A stretch of DNA of 64,000 bases from the NCBI RefSeq assembly GCF_004346035.1, contig NZ_SLZN01000006.1:113917-177916 (forward strand). The letters run 5' to 3'. Origin of the DNA: Acidomonas methanolica (GTDB lineage: Bacteria; Pseudomonadota; Alphaproteobacteria; Acetobacterales; Acetobacteraceae). The notes below the pieces were generated by a model that did no database searches, was not told where the DNA came from, and worked only from the letters and a program-made list of their open reading frames with translations. A program made the translations under genes and the position numbers. Each line of letters opens with the position of its first letter. The first letter of the stretch is position 1. Below are positions 7,600 through 16,634 of the stretch, piece by piece.

Positions 7600-7838
7600 C
7601 AGAGCGTCGCACGCTACCCGGCTTCGCGTCGCGCCCCGCCGACCCGGAACGCTGGGTCAAGGCGCCGGACAAGCCTGCGGCTGCCAACCACTTCACCGCC
7701 CGGCTGACCATCGACGTCACGCCGGCGCTGCGCGCCCGCATCAAGGTCGCGGCGTTCCAGCGCGGCATGACCGTCGCCGACATGCTGCGCGCGCTGCTCG
7801 CCCGTGAGTTCCCTGACAATCCCGGAGACGTGCCATGA
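7596..7838 (+). CDS. Ribbon-helix-helix partition protein, ParG/ParB-like
   Basis: An 80-residue protein with a disordered N-terminus (to about residue 30) and a C-terminal ribbon-helix-helix fold: FTARLTIDVTPALRARIKVA is the strand and first helix, and QRGMTVADMLRALLAREFPD the second. This is the architecture of ParG-type centromere-binding proteins that partner ParA ATPases without an HTH domain. Homologues in this ICE class are often labelled ParB. It overlaps its neighbours by 4 bp on each side and sits in the parA operon, which supports a partition role. Confidence 0.72.
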   Translation: MTERRTLPGFASRPADPERWVKAPDKPAAANHFTARLTIDVTPALRARIKVAAFQRGMTVADMLRALLAREFPDNPGDVP

Positions 7839-8335
7839 ACGGACGATTTTCTACGCCGCCGCATCGCCGCGCGGCGTCGCTGACCCATGTCGAACTGACC
7901 TGGATCGAGAAGCGTATCGAGCACTGGTTGCGCTTCGGCCACCGCGTTGACGAACAGATCCTTGATGGTCGCCGCCGCATTTCCAGTTTCGCGCCGGGCA
8001 GCATCTTCGCCTTCGTCCGCTGGGCGTCGAACGATCTGGGAGCCACGGTCTCCCGCGTGGACATCGTGCGGGCGGTGGAAGCAGGAAGTCCATTCCAGAC
8101 TCTGCCATTTGTGCGTCCCGGTGGCGAAATCCTCCTGCGTGTCGATAGCTGGCCGAGGGTCGAGCGCGTGCTTCGGGCGATCGACGCTGTTGACGCGCTG
8201 GGCATCGACCCGGCGGATGCCGCGCCCGATTACTGGCGGCATCTCCACCATCGCATCACTGCCGGACATGAGCCCCGCAGCTACACGCGCGAGCAGCACG
8301 CAGCCTGGCTCAAGCGGCGGCAGGTGACGTCATGA
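7835..8335 (+). CDS. DUF2840 family protein
   Basis: A 166-residue protein of the DUF2840 family, a conserved but uncharacterised component of this ICE backbone that almost always precedes traF. Diagnostic segments are LTHVELTWIEKRIEHWLRFG, FAPGSIFAFVRWASNDLG and APDYWRHLHHRI. There is no signal peptide or membrane segment, so it is probably cytoplasmic. The gene overlaps the ParG-like gene and traF by 4 bp each. A paralogue, by eye somewhat over half identical, lies alone at 63134-63616 outside the ICE. Confidence 0.85.
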   Translation: MNGRFSTPPHRRAASLTHVELTWIEKRIEHWLRFGHRVDEQILDGRRRISSFAPGSIFAFVRWASNDLGATVSRVDIVRAVEAGSPFQTLPFVRPGGEILLRVDSWPRVERVLRAIDAVDALGIDPADAAPDYWRHLHHRITAGHEPRSYTREQHAAWLKRRQVTS

Positions 8336-8889
8336 CCCGGCGTGGCTGGTTCTTCGCCACCTATTTCGCGGTGCTCGGTGTGGGCGTTTCGCTGGCCCTG
8401 CATCCTATGCCCCGGCTGATCTGGAACGAAACGGCGAGCGTGCCCGTCGGGCTTTATCGGCTGCACACGGACCCTGCGCCGCATGTCGGCGATCTGGCCG
8501 CTGTCCGTCTGCCCGAGCGCGAGGCGATGCTGCTGGCGACGCGCGGCTACCTCCCTCTCGGTGTGCCCCTGCTCAAACCTGTAGCGGCCATCGCAGGGCA
8601 GTTCGTGTGCCGTACCGGACAACGCATCACCATCGACGGAAAATTCGCTGGCGACGCGCGATCCGTCGATCATCGTGGTCGCCCGCTGCCCGTCTGGCGG
8701 GGTTGCCAACACCTCGATCCCGGCCAGGTCTTCGTCATGAATCCGGCCGAGCCACGCAGTCTCGATGGCCGATATTTTGGCGCGCTGCCCCTCTCCACCG
8801 TCATCGGCCGAGCCACTCCGGTCTGGCTTCCATCCGGGAGCGGCCAGGCCGTCGCCTTATCCTCCAATCCATCCGCGAAAGGACACTAA
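8332..8889 (+). CDS. traF: TraF-type S26 signal peptidase
   Basis: A 185-residue membrane-anchored serine protease. An N-terminal membrane segment (about residues 5-24) is followed by ETASVPVGLYRL, which places the nucleophile at Ser36, and by LLKPVAAI, which provides the general-base lysine at Lys82: the Ser/Lys dyad of S26 peptidases. C-terminal GRYFGALPLSTVIGRATPVW is characteristic of TraF. In RP4, TraF processes and cyclises the TrbC pilin, and a trbC gene is present at 42993. It overlaps DUF2840 by 4 bp and is followed closely by a DUF736 gene. Confidence 0.9.
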   Translation: MTRRGWFFATYFAVLGVGVSLALHPMPRLIWNETASVPVGLYRLHTDPAPHVGDLAAVRLPEREAMLLATRGYLPLGVPLLKPVAAIAGQFVCRTGQRITIDGKFAGDARSVDHRGRPLPVWRGCQHLDPGQVFVMNPAEPRSLDGRYFGALPLSTVIGRATPVWLPSGSGQAVALSSNPSAKGH

Positions 8890-8890
8890 G

Positions 8891-9229
8891 ATGGCACAGA
8901 TCGGTCTTTTCACCCGCACCAAAACCGGCTTTGCCGGGCGTATTCGCACCCTTACCGTGACGCAGGATCTTATCCTCATTCCGGCCGATTTTTCCGACGC
9001 CGAACATGCACCGGATTATCGCATCCATCTCACCGATGCCGACGGTCCGGAGGTCGGCGCAGGCTGGAAACGCACCGGCGAGAGGGCCGGTGAATACGTC
9101 GCCGTAGCACTCGACGATCCCGCCTTCACGCAGCCCATCCGGGCCAATCTCTTCCGCACCGCCGACGACCGCGCGGTCTGGGTGCTGAACTGGACGCGCC
9201 CGTCAAAGCGCGCCGAAAGAGGAGATTGA
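8891..9229 (+). CDS. DUF736 family protein, second copy
   Basis: A 112-residue DUF736 protein beginning at the ATG at 8891, which has GAAAGGA at good spacing; the longer upstream frame lies inside traF. It shows IGLFTRTKTGFAGRIRTLTV at the start, VGAGWKRTGERAGEYVAVAL centrally and RAVWVLNWTRP at the end. It is clearly homologous to, but diverged from, the copy at 2059-2385, so the two are unlikely to be a recent duplication. Position between traF and the transglycosylase is usual for this backbone. Function unknown. Confidence 0.87.
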   Translation: MAQIGLFTRTKTGFAGRIRTLTVTQDLILIPADFSDAEHAPDYRIHLTDADGPEVGAGWKRTGERAGEYVAVALDDPAFTQPIRANLFRTADDRAVWVLNWTRPSKRAERGD

Positions 9230-9233
9230 GACG

Positions 9234-9905
9234 ATGCGACCCGCGTTCTTCCTCGCTGTCGGCATCACCGCGATCGGCGTATTAGCTGCTGCCGACCAGA
9301 CACGGGCGGCGTCGGTTTCGACACTCGCCGACACCGATTCTTTTGCTGCCCAAATCGCTGAGGCAGTCCGCCGTTTCGACGTTCCTACCACCTGGATACG
9401 GGCGGTGATGCGTGCTGAAAGCGGCGGTGATACCAGTGCGATTTCGTCGAAAGGCGCGCTCGGCCTCATGCAGATCATGCCCGCGACCTGGGCCGACCTG
9501 CGTGTCCGCTATGGGCTGGGAAGTGATCCATTCGATGTGCATGACAACATTCTCGCGGGTGCCGCGTATCTGCGCGAGATGCACGATCGCTACGGATCAC
9601 CGGGGTTTCTCGCAGCCTATAATGCCGGACCGGGACGCTACGAGGACTTCCGCGATCGGCAACGTCCGCTGCCGCCCGAAACCCTCGCCTATGTCGCCGG
9701 TCTTCTGCCTCTTCTCGGCCAGAACGGTGACGCAATACCGCTTCCGGCGGCGCGTCCCGATCCCCTGGCCTGGAGACGCGCGCCGATCTTTTTCGCACGC
9801 GCGAACGATGCGTCTGCCAACATCACCGCACGCGATCTGTTGCCTATTGCACCGCACTCCGCTGGCCTGTTCGTGACGGTTTCTGACAGGGAGTCGGCAC
9901 CATGA
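9234..9905 (+). CDS. Lytic transglycosylase, VirB1-like
   Basis: A 223-residue exported muramidase. A signal peptide (MRPAFFLAVGITAIGVLAAA, cleavage probably near residue 25) leads into a SLT domain: ESGGDTSAISSKGALGLMQI contains the catalytic Glu62 and the GLMQ motif; later come ILAGAAYLREM and FLAAYNAGPGRYEDF with the family's AYNAG. It would cut peptidoglycan locally so that the Trb channel can be assembled. The C-terminal 70 residues are unassigned. ATGA (9902-9905) overlaps the next small frame. Confidence 0.88.
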   Translation: MRPAFFLAVGITAIGVLAAADQTRAASVSTLADTDSFAAQIAEAVRRFDVPTTWIRAVMRAESGGDTSAISSKGALGLMQIMPATWADLRVRYGLGSDPFDVHDNILAGAAYLREMHDRYGSPGFLAAYNAGPGRYEDFRDRQRPLPPETLAYVAGLLPLLGQNGDAIPLPAARPDPLAWRRAPIFFARANDASANITARDLLPIAPHSAGLFVTVSDRESAP

Positions 9906-10216
9906 CCATGCCGAATCCGCCTCTCCTTACCGCCCATTCGCAGCCGGTCGCAGGTCAGCGCATAATCGTGGTCCGGCGTGGTCCAGCGTTTCTCATGACG
10001 GATCGTAGCAGGGATCAGGGACCGCACTGGGTCTGGGCAAAGGAGAGGCGAGATAAAAGGGCGCACATTGCGCCTCGGTTGGGGTGTTGGTTTTCCAGCG
10101 TTTTTTCCTTTCCTACACAATGTTTCTCCCTCTCCGCCAATGTTTGCCGACCCTACTTTTCCTTGTTGCACCTGTCTTTTTCGCACATTGGGGGCGCCAA
10201 TGGCCCGCGAGAATGA
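9902..10216 (+). CDS. Doubtful small frame coupled to the transglycosylase stop
   Basis: A 104-codon frame whose ATG overlaps the transglycosylase stop in an ATGA, the coupling seen throughout this operon. The first half (VAGQRIIVVRRGPAFLMTDR, then HWVWAKERRDKRAHI) looks protein-like, but the second half runs through pyrimidine-rich DNA that is more likely oriT or leader. It also overlaps the relaxase start by 17 bp. No family recognised; a non-coding reading is equally plausible. Confidence 0.3.
   Translation: MTMPNPPLLTAHSQPVAGQRIIVVRRGPAFLMTDRSRDQGPHWVWAKERRDKRAHIAPRLGCWFSSVFSFPTQCFSLSANVCRPYFSLLHLSFSHIGGANGPRE
10040..10199. other. Candidate oriT / relaxase leader region
   Basis: The 160 bp before the relaxase carry a perfect inverted repeat GGCGCA-CAT-TGCGCC (10060-10074), a direct repeat CAATGTTT at 10118-10125 and 10138-10145, and long pyrimidine tracts. 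Relaxase genes of this class usually have oriT immediately upstream. No nic consensus could be assigned. Confidence 0.4.
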
Positions 10217-11939
10217 TTTCCAGCCCCGTCTGGGCCGCATCCGCTCGCCCCGCGCCCAGCGGCTCAAGCCCTTCGTCGCCCAGGCCCTCGCCTCGGCCCA
10301 GCGTGCCGGAGGCGGTGGCTTCCGATCGGGCCGCAGCGGCGGCGGTTCCCGCTCGTCCTTCGGGCGTGGCCGCGTCGCAGCAGCCAGGGCCAATCGTCTG
10401 CTGACCAGCCGTGTCCGCCGCGTGACCGTCAAGGCCCGTGTCGTGCGCCACAGCGGGCGCAAGGCGCCGCTCGCCGCCCATCTGCGTTACCTGCGCCGGG
10501 ACGGGGTGACGAAGGACGGCGAGAAGGCGCGGCTCTTCGGTCCTGGCATCGACGATGCCGACCCGAAGGCGTTCGCCGAGCGCTGCGAGGATGATCGCCA
10601 CCATTTCCGTTTCATCATCTCACCCGAGGACGCGCCCGACATGGCCGACCTCAAGGGCTATGCCCGCGAACTGGTCGGGCAGATGGAAAAAGACCTCGGC
10701 ACGAAGCTGGACTGGGTGGGGGTGGATCACTGGAACACCCAGCATCCCCATGTCCACATCCTCGTGCGGGGCGTAGCCGAGGATGGCAGCGACCTCGTGA
10801 TCTCCCGCGATTATATCCGGGAGGGCCTGCGCGCCCGTGCCCAGGATCTGGTGACGCAGGAACTCGGGCTACGCAATGACGTCGAAATCCATCGTGCCCT
10901 CGAACGCCAGGTCGGCGCCGAGCACTGGACCCAGCTCGACCGGCAACTCGCCCGCGATGCGGGCCGCAACGGCATCATCGACATGGCGCCAGCGCCGGAT
11001 CGGCAGCCTGATCCGTTCGAGGCCCTGAAGGTCGGGCGCCTGCGCCACCTGGAGGGGCTCGGTCTCGCCCATCAGGTCGGTCAGGGACAATGGATGCTGG
11101 ATGAATCCGCCGAGGCGACGCTCCGCGAGTTCGGGGAGCGCGGCGACATCATCAAGCGTATCCACCGCTCGCTGACGGAGCGCGGGATCGAGCGGAGCAC
11201 ATCGAGCTACGTCCTGGCGGGTGAAAGCCTCGACGTTCCTGTCGTCGGCAGGCTGGTCGATCGGGGGCTGGACGACGAGCTGAAAGGCACGGCCTACGCC
11301 GTCATCGACGGCGTGGATGGCCGCACGCATCATATCCGTTTTCCCGATCTCGACGCGACCGGTGATGGCAGCATGGGGTCGGTCGTGGAGCTTCGCGCCT
11401 TCGATGACAGGAAGGGGCAGCGTCGCGTGGCGCTGGCCGTCCGTTCCGACCTGTCGATCGAGGATCAGGTGACGGCGCGCGGGGCTACCTGGCTCGACCG
11501 GCAGGCAGTGGCGCGCGACCCTGTTGCATTGGGGCAGGCGGGGTTCGGTGCCGAAGTGCATGAGGCGATGGAGCGGCGGACCGAGCAACTGATTGAGCAG
11601 GGTCTTGCCGAACGCCGGACGCAGGGGGTGATCCTGGCGCGCAACCTGATCGGGAAACTCAGGGACCGCGAGCTTCACGAAGTGGGAGAGCGGCTCGCCG
11701 CTGAGACGGGCCGGACGTTCAGTCAGTCGGCATCGGGCGAGTATGTCACCGGCACGTATCGGCAACGCATGGCCCTGGCCTCCGGCCGCTATGCGATGAT
11801 CGATGACGGCCTCCAGTTCCAGCTCGTGCCATGGACGCCGTCGCTGGAGAAGCAGCGGGGCCAGCACGTCTCCGGCGTCGCACGCGACGATGGCGGGATC
11901 GACTGGAGCTTCACCCGGAACCGGGGGCTCGGGCTATAG
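10200..11939 (+). CDS. rlxS: VirD2-like relaxase with DUF3363 domain
   Basis: A 579-residue relaxase. The start at 10200 is preferred because the upstream extension to 10068 translates the pyrimidine-rich leader. Residues 1-75 are Arg/Ser/Gly-rich and basic. The nickase core lies at about 78-190: HFRFIISPEDAPD (135-147) and the histidine cluster VDHWNTQHPHVHILVRG (175-191) that coordinates the metal ion. The remainder is the DUF3363 region. It would nick oriT, stay bound to the 5' end and be passed through TraG into the recipient. It resembles RlxS of ICEMlSym-R7A in layout. The metal cargo begins just downstream. Confidence 0.9.
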   Translation: MARENDFQPRLGRIRSPRAQRLKPFVAQALASAQRAGGGGFRSGRSGGGSRSSFGRGRVAAARANRLLTSRVRRVTVKARVVRHSGRKAPLAAHLRYLRRDGVTKDGEKARLFGPGIDDADPKAFAERCEDDRHHFRFIISPEDAPDMADLKGYARELVGQMEKDLGTKLDWVGVDHWNTQHPHVHILVRGVAEDGSDLVISRDYIREGLRARAQDLVTQELGLRNDVEIHRALERQVGAEHWTQLDRQLARDAGRNGIIDMAPAPDRQPDPFEALKVGRLRHLEGLGLAHQVGQGQWMLDESAEATLREFGERGDIIKRIHRSLTERGIERSTSSYVLAGESLDVPVVGRLVDRGLDDELKGTAYAVIDGVDGRTHHIRFPDLDATGDGSMGSVVELRAFDDRKGQRRVALAVRSDLSIEDQVTARGATWLDRQAVARDPVALGQAGFGAEVHEAMERRTEQLIEQGLAERRTQGVILARNLIGKLRDRELHEVGERLAAETGRTFSQSASGEYVTGTYRQRMALASGRYAMIDDGLQFQLVPWTPSLEKQRGQHVSGVARDDGGIDWSFTRNRGLGL

Positions 11940-12146
11940 TCGTCGTGGCGATAAGGACAGTTAAATTCCCCTGGATTGAAGATAGACCCGCCGAGGGAAA
12001 GGAAGTTGCCGACGCTCGGTTCGTCAGTGGATATAGAGAATGATGAACGACCGACACGGCCAATATGTCGGGAAAGCAGCCAATCGGAAATCGGCAATGA
12101 CACTGCACAATCCGGCGACAGGAACGGCCCATCGGGCGAAAGGGAA

Positions 12147-12183
12147 TTGACAATATTCTATATATCCACGAGTAAGGATATAT
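12147..12183 (+). promoter_or_regulatory. ars promoter with ArsR operator
   Basis: TTGACA at 12147-12152 is a consensus -35; no good -10 is seen at standard spacing. ATATATCC (12160-12167) and GGATATAT (12176-12183) form an 8+8+8 inverted repeat that includes the first bases of the arsR start codon. ArsR bound here would block its own operon. GGATATA recurs upstream near 12030. Confidence 0.55.
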
Positions 12184-12523
12184 GGATACCGAATCGACCC
12201 TGTTGGCCCTGAGCGCACTGTCGCAATCCACGCGGTTGGAGATATTCCGCCTGCTGGTGCGCCATGAACCGAACGGGCTGCCGGCCGGAGACGTCGCGCG
12301 GCATCTCGATGTCCCGCAGAACACGATCTCGGCCCACCTCGCCACTCTGACCCGTGCCGGCCTGCTGACCTCGCAGCGCCATAGCCGTGTGATTGTCTAT
12401 CGTGCCTGCCTACCGCGCCTGCGGGAACTGATGCTGTTTCTCGTCAAGGACTGCTGCGGGCAAAGCCCTGAACTTTGTGAGCCACTGGTTGCAGAACTGT
12501 CGTCCTGCTGCCCATCCGAGTGA
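12182..12523 (+). CDS. arsR: ArsR/SmtB-family arsenic-responsive repressor
   Basis: A 113-residue winged-helix repressor. LSALSQSTRLEIFRLLVRH is the ArsR-family N-terminal helix, and LPAGDVARHLDVPQNTISAH with LATLTRAGLL is the DNA-binding part. The classical ELCVCDL arsenite site in the recognition helix is absent; instead cysteines lie at the C-terminus (Cys91-Cys92, Cys99, Cys109-Cys110), as in ArsR proteins with displaced As(III) sites. It heads arsC-arsB-arsH-arsO, and its stop overlaps a GTG start of arsC. An inverted repeat covers its start codon, indicating autorepression. Confidence 0.88.
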   Translation: MDTESTLLALSALSQSTRLEIFRLLVRHEPNGLPAGDVARHLDVPQNTISAHLATLTRAGLLTSQRHSRVIVYRACLPRLRELMLFLVKDCCGQSPELCEPLVAELSSCCPSE

Positions 12524-13449
12524 ACCCCCCAATGACCGATCGCGTCTTCAATGTGTTGTTTCTGTGTACGGGTAATTCCGCACGTTCGATTTTGGCCGAG
12601 AGCATCCTTCGCAAGGATGGTGCTGGCCATTTCAGGGTCTTCTCCGCCGGTAGCCATCCCAAGGGGCAGGTCAATCCTCTCGCCTTGAAAGTGCTGGCGA
12701 GCTTCGACTACCCGACCGAGGGACTGCGTTCCAAGCCCTGGGATGAGTTTGCTGTTGCGAACGCTCCCGTTATGGATTTCGTTTTTACCGTCTGCGATGA
12801 CGCTGCTGGAGAAGTCTGTCCGGTATGGCCGGGGAAACCCATCACGGCCCATTGGGGCATTCCCGATCCGAGTAATGTTTCGGGAACCGATGCCGACCGG
12901 GAGCGAGCGTTCGTCTCGGCGTTCAAGGGTCTGAAGAATCGTATTTCCCTGCTTGTCGCATTGCCGCTGGCCAAGCTTGAGACTGCCAGTTTGGTGACGA
13001 AATTGCGCGACATTGGCACCGAGCCAACTGGCGTCACAATCTATCATAACCCGAATTGCGGCACATCGCGCAATACGCTTGCCCTGATCCGAAATGCGGG
13101 GATCGAGCCAACCATCATCGAATATCTCAAAACACCGCCATCGCGCGCCGAACTGGTCAGTCTGATCACGCGCATGGGGATCTCGGTTCGCGATCTCCTG
13201 CGGCGCAAGGGCACGCCCTATGATGAGCTTGGCCTCGATAATCCGGCCCTGAGCGATGACGACCTAATCGACGCCATGATGGCGCATCCAATCCTGATCA
13301 ACCGGCCCATCGTCGTCACCCCGCTGGGTGCGGCACTCTGCCGTCCGTCCGAGGCAGTTCTGGACATCCTGCCCAACCCGCAGCGAGGCGCTTTCGTCAA
13401 AGAAGACGGCGAGAAGATCGTCGATGAATCCGGCAAGCGGATCGTCTGA
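12520..13449 (+). CDS. arsC: Fused arsenate reductase: phosphatase-type domain + glutaredoxin-type ArsC domain
   Basis: A 309-residue protein joining two unrelated arsenate reductases. Residues 9-145 are a low-molecular-weight phosphatase-like domain with the CX5R loop CTGNSAR (Cys16-Arg22), HWGIPDPSN (111-119) and Cys92/Cys100, the pair expected for thioredoxin-coupled reduction. Residues 172-309 are a glutaredoxin-type ArsC with [12 protein letters not shown] (Cys180), [10 protein letters not shown] (Arg262) and CRP (Arg275). Both keep their catalytic residues, so both may be active; which reductant is used is unknown. The start is GTG at 12520 overlapping the arsR stop, or ATG at 12532. 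ArsB follows with an ATGA-like overlap. Confidence 0.9.
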   Translation: MNPPMTDRVFNVLFLCTGNSARSILAESILRKDGAGHFRVFSAGSHPKGQVNPLALKVLASFDYPTEGLRSKPWDEFAVANAPVMDFVFTVCDDAAGEVCPVWPGKPITAHWGIPDPSNVSGTDADRERAFVSAFKGLKNRISLLVALPLAKLETASLVTKLRDIGTEPTGVTIYHNPNCGTSRNTLALIRNAGIEPTIIEYLKTPPSRAELVSLITRMGISVRDLLRRKGTPYDELGLDNPALSDDDLIDAMMAHPILINRPIVVTPLGAALCRPSEAVLDILPNPQRGAFVKEDGEKIVDESGKRIV

Positions 13450-14744
13450 TGCTGGCGCTTCTGATTTTCGTTGTCACGCTCGTTTTTGTCATCTGGCAGC
13501 CTCGGGGGCTGGGTATCGGCTGGAGCGCAATGGCAGGTGCCGCCGTGGCCCTGGCGGCTGGTGTGATCCACTGGCACGACATTCCTGTCGTGTGGCACAT
13601 CGTCTGGGACGCGACCTTCACCTTCATCGCGCTGATCGTCATCTCGCTGTTGCTGGATGAGGCCGGATTCTTCCATTGGGCCGCCCTGCACGTCGTGCGC
13701 TGGGGCAAAGGGCGAGGCCGTACGCTGTTCCCGCTGATCGTGGTGCTGGGAGCGGCCATTGCGGCTGTGTTCGCCAATGACGGCGCGGCCCTGCTGCTGA
13801 CGCCCATCGTCATCGCCATCCTCACGCAGCTTCGCCTCAGTCCTGCTGCGGCGCTGGCCTTTATTATCGCCACTGGCTTCGTCGCGGATACCACCAGCCT
13901 GCCGCTCGTCATCTCCAACCTGGTGAACATCGTCAGCGCCAATTTCTTTGGCATTGCGTTCGATCGCTATGCCGCGATCATGGTCCCTGTCGATCTGGTA
14001 GCACTTGGTGCAACGCTGGCCGTCTTGTGGCTGTGGTACCGGCGGCAGGTGCCTGCGACCTATCCCGTCGCCGAACTGCCCGCACCTGCCACGGCCATTC
14101 GTGACCCCCATGTGTTCCGGGCGGCATTTCCGCTACTGGCCCTCGTACTGGCGGCCTATTTCCTGACCGCGCCGTTTCATATCCCGGTCTGTGTCGTAGC
14201 CTGCCTGGCCGCCGGAACCCTGTTGCTCGTCGCCGGGTATGGCCGGGTGATCCCTGTTCGCAAGGTGCTGCGGGGTGCCCCGTGGCAGATCGTGATCTTC
14301 TCCCTGGGCATGTATCTGGTGGTCTACGGGCTGCGCAATGCCGGGCTGACTGACTACCTTGCGACCGCACTGGTCTGGCTCGGTCATCAAGGGACGTTCA
14401 CGGCCACCATCGGCACCGGCTTTCTGGCGGCTGTTCTGTCGTCCATCATGAACAATATGCCGAGTGTGCTGGTCGGGGCGCTGGCGATCCAGCAGGCTCA
14501 CGACATCACGCCGCTGACACGCGACCTGATGATCTATGCCAACGTCATCGGCTGCGACCTCGGGCCAAAATTCACGCCGATTGGTAGTCTCGCAACACTG
14601 CTGTGGCTGCATGTGCTGGCATCCAAGAACCATCGGGTCACATGGGGGCAGTATATGAAAGTTGGACTGGCGATTACGCCGCCCGTCCTGCTGGCAACAC
14701 TCGCGGCGCTGGCCCTGTGGCTGCCCCTGATCAGCCACCCGTAA
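13449..14744 (+). CDS. arsB: Arsenite efflux pump ArsB
   Basis: A 431-residue inner-membrane protein with about 11-12 hydrophobic segments. ArsB features include [36 protein letters not shown] and [17 protein letters not shown], followed by [20 protein letters not shown]. It exports As(III) or Sb(III) using the proton gradient. No arsA ATPase gene is present, so it would act as a secondary carrier. Its ATG overlaps the arsC stop, so the arsenite made by ArsC can be exported at once by a co-translated pump. Confidence 0.95.
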   Translation: MLALLIFVVTLVFVIWQPRGLGIGWSAMAGAAVALAAGVIHWHDIPVVWHIVWDATFTFIALIVISLLLDEAGFFHWAALHVVRWGKGRGRTLFPLIVVLGAAIAAVFANDGAALLLTPIVIAILTQLRLSPAAALAFIIATGFVADTTSLPLVISNLVNIVSANFFGIAFDRYAAIMVPVDLVALGATLAVLWLWYRRQVPATYPVAELPAPATAIRDPHVFRAAFPLLALVLAAYFLTAPFHIPVCVVACLAAGTLLLVAGYGRVIPVRKVLRGAPWQIVIFSLGMYLVVYGLRNAGLTDYLATALVWLGHQGTFTATIGTGFLAAVLSSIMNNMPSVLVGALAIQQAHDITPLTRDLMIYANVIGCDLGPKFTPIGSLATLLWLHVLASKNHRVTWGQYMKVGLAITPPVLLATLAALALWLPLISHP

Positions 14745-14765
14745 TACAAGAAAGGACCGATATAT

Positions 14766-15464
14766 ATGACCGCTCCTGACCTGCCAGCCCTGCACCCCGA
14801 ATATCTTGAACGGGTCGATCTCGCGCGGCTCGAACCGCAACCGCGTGTGGACCATCCGCCGCGTATCCTGCTGCTCTACGGCTCTTTGCGTCCCCGATCC
14901 TTCAGTCGGTTGCTGGTGCTTGAGGCGGAACGCATCCTGAAGGTGCTGGGGGCCGAGACACGGGTGTTCGACCCGACCGGCCTGCCGATAGCGGATTCCG
15001 TGCCTGCCACGCATCCGAAAGTGCAGGAACTGCGGGAACTGTCGATCTGGTCGGAAGGCCAGGTCTGGTGCAGCCCCGAACGGCACGGCAACATAACCGC
15101 TGTGTTCAAAAACCAGATCGACTGGTTGCCATTGTCCGAAGGCTCGATCCGTCCGACGCAGGGCCGCACGCTGGCGGTCATGCAGGTCTCAGGCGGATCG
15201 CAAAGCTTCAATTCCGTCAATGCCCTGCGGGTTCTGGGCCGATGGATGCGGATGTTCACCATCCCCAACCAGTCCAGCGTGCCAATGGCCTATACGCAGT
15301 TCGGTGACGATGACCGCATGAAGCCGTCCCCCCTCTATGACCGGATGGTAGATGTCATGGAGGAACTGATGAAGTTCACATGGCTGCTGCGCGACCGGGC
15401 CGACTACCTCGTGGACCGCTATAGCGAACGGAAGACGGAATTCCGTCTCCCGGAAAGCCTGTGA
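14766..15464 (+). CDS. arsH: ArsH, NADPH-dependent FMN oxidoreductase
   Basis: A 232-residue flavodoxin-like protein of the ArsH family. The flavin phosphate loop is [10 protein letters not shown] (residues 39-48); downstream are [20 protein letters not shown] and [15 protein letters not shown], hallmarks of ArsH. Members oxidise trivalent methyl and aromatic arsenicals to the less toxic pentavalent forms and may act as ferric or quinone reductases. It lies 21 bp after arsB in the ars operon, and its stop overlaps the next start. Confidence 0.93.
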   Translation: MTAPDLPALHPEYLERVDLARLEPQPRVDHPPRILLLYGSLRPRSFSRLLVLEAERILKVLGAETRVFDPTGLPIADSVPATHPKVQELRELSIWSEGQVWCSPERHGNITAVFKNQIDWLPLSEGSIRPTQGRTLAVMQVSGGSQSFNSVNALRVLGRWMRMFTIPNQSSVPMAYTQFGDDDRMKPSPLYDRMVDVMEELMKFTWLLRDRADYLVDRYSERKTEFRLPESL

Positions 15465-16543
15465 GCCGGGCAATGGGCGAGCAGTTCGATGTCGTGATCG
15501 TGGGGGGCGGTCAGGCGGCCCTCGCCGCGTCGTATTTTCTACGACGGACCGGACTGCGTTACGTCATTCTCGATAACGGGACCCAGGCAGGTGGTGCATG
15601 GGTGCATGGCTGGGACTCCCTGCATCTGTTCTCGCCCGCGTCCTACAGTTCTCTCCCCGGCTGGCCGATGCCCGACACGCCGGATGGCAGCTACCCCACC
15701 CGCGACGAGGTGCTTGACTATCTGCACCGCTACGAAGCGCGCTATGCGCCGCCGATCCACCGCCCCGTAATGGTCGGACGTGTGGAACGCACTGACCAGA
15801 AATTCCTGAATGTCAGCACCAGCGTGGGTGATTTCCTAAGCCGCGCGGTCATCGGCGCCACCGGCACATGGTCTGCGCCCTTCATCCCCGATTATCCGGG
15901 CCAAGGGTTGTTTGCGGGAGCGCAAATCCACTCCTCCCATTACCACAACGCGGTACCCTTTGCCGGTCGCCGTGTGCTCGTGCTGGGCGGGGGCAACTCC
16001 GGTGCGCAGATTATGGCGGAACTGTCGCTTGTCGCCCAGGCAACATGGGTCACGCTGCATGATCCCGTCTTCCTGCCCGATGACGTGGACGGACGAGTCC
16101 TGTTCGAGCGGGCGACCGCTCGCGTTCTCGGCGGCCCGTCGGCCATGCCCACTGGCGGCTTTGGCGATATCGTCATGGTACCACCCGTGCGCGCCGCCAG
16201 GGAGCGAGGCGCGCTCCACGCGGTGCGCCCGTTTGTGCGGATGACGGCTACGGGCGTCGTCTGGCCCGATGGCCAGGAAGAGGCCATTGACGCGATCATC
16301 TGGTGTACCGGCTTCCGACCCGCGCTTGGTGCATTTGCGCCGCTCGACGTGATCGAGCCGGACGGGCTGATCCGCGTTGACGGCCAGCAGGCCATCAGGG
16401 AGCCACGTCTCTGGCTGCTGGGTTATGGCTCCTGGTGCGGCCCCGCATGCGCCACCCTGCTGGGGGCGGGCCGTGTCGCGAGATCCATGGTCCGGCAACT
16501 GGCGGCCTGGCTTGCGTCGCCAACACAGGATGTCCGTTTGTAG
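15461..16543 (+). CDS. arsO: ArsO-type FAD-dependent monooxygenase
   Basis: A 360-residue flavoprotein with two dinucleotide-binding motifs, VGGGQAA (residues 14-20) for FAD and LGGGNSG (175-181) for NAD(P)H, separated by [11 protein letters not shown] (151-161), a close variant of the flavin-monooxygenase fingerprint. CTGFRPALG follows near residue 285. Genes of this kind at the end of ars operons are called arsO; their substrate is not firmly known. The GTG at 15461 overlaps the arsH stop; ATG at 15473 is an alternative. It is convergent with cusA, which ends 92 bp away. Confidence 0.85.
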   Translation: MSRAMGEQFDVVIVGGGQAALAASYFLRRTGLRYVILDNGTQAGGAWVHGWDSLHLFSPASYSSLPGWPMPDTPDGSYPTRDEVLDYLHRYEARYAPPIHRPVMVGRVERTDQKFLNVSTSVGDFLSRAVIGATGTWSAPFIPDYPGQGLFAGAQIHSSHYHNAVPFAGRRVLVLGGGNSGAQIMAELSLVAQATWVTLHDPVFLPDDVDGRVLFERATARVLGGPSAMPTGGFGDIVMVPPVRAARERGALHAVRPFVRMTATGVVWPDGQEEAIDAIIWCTGFRPALGAFAPLDVIEPDGLIRVDGQQAIREPRLWLLGYGSWCGPACATLLGAGRVARSMVRQLAAWLASPTQDVRL

Positions 16544-16634
16544 AAAACTTGAAGGTCTTCATTCTATGATCAGGATGAGGGCGGAAGACGGCATGGAGAT
16601 AATGCCCTATTATATGCCGACACGTCTGCCATGT

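Noticed and set aside
10068..10199. Upstream extension of the relaxase frame
   Set aside because: It translates the pyrimidine-rich leader (many Phe/Pro) and would cover the likely oriT; the conserved protein begins at 10200.
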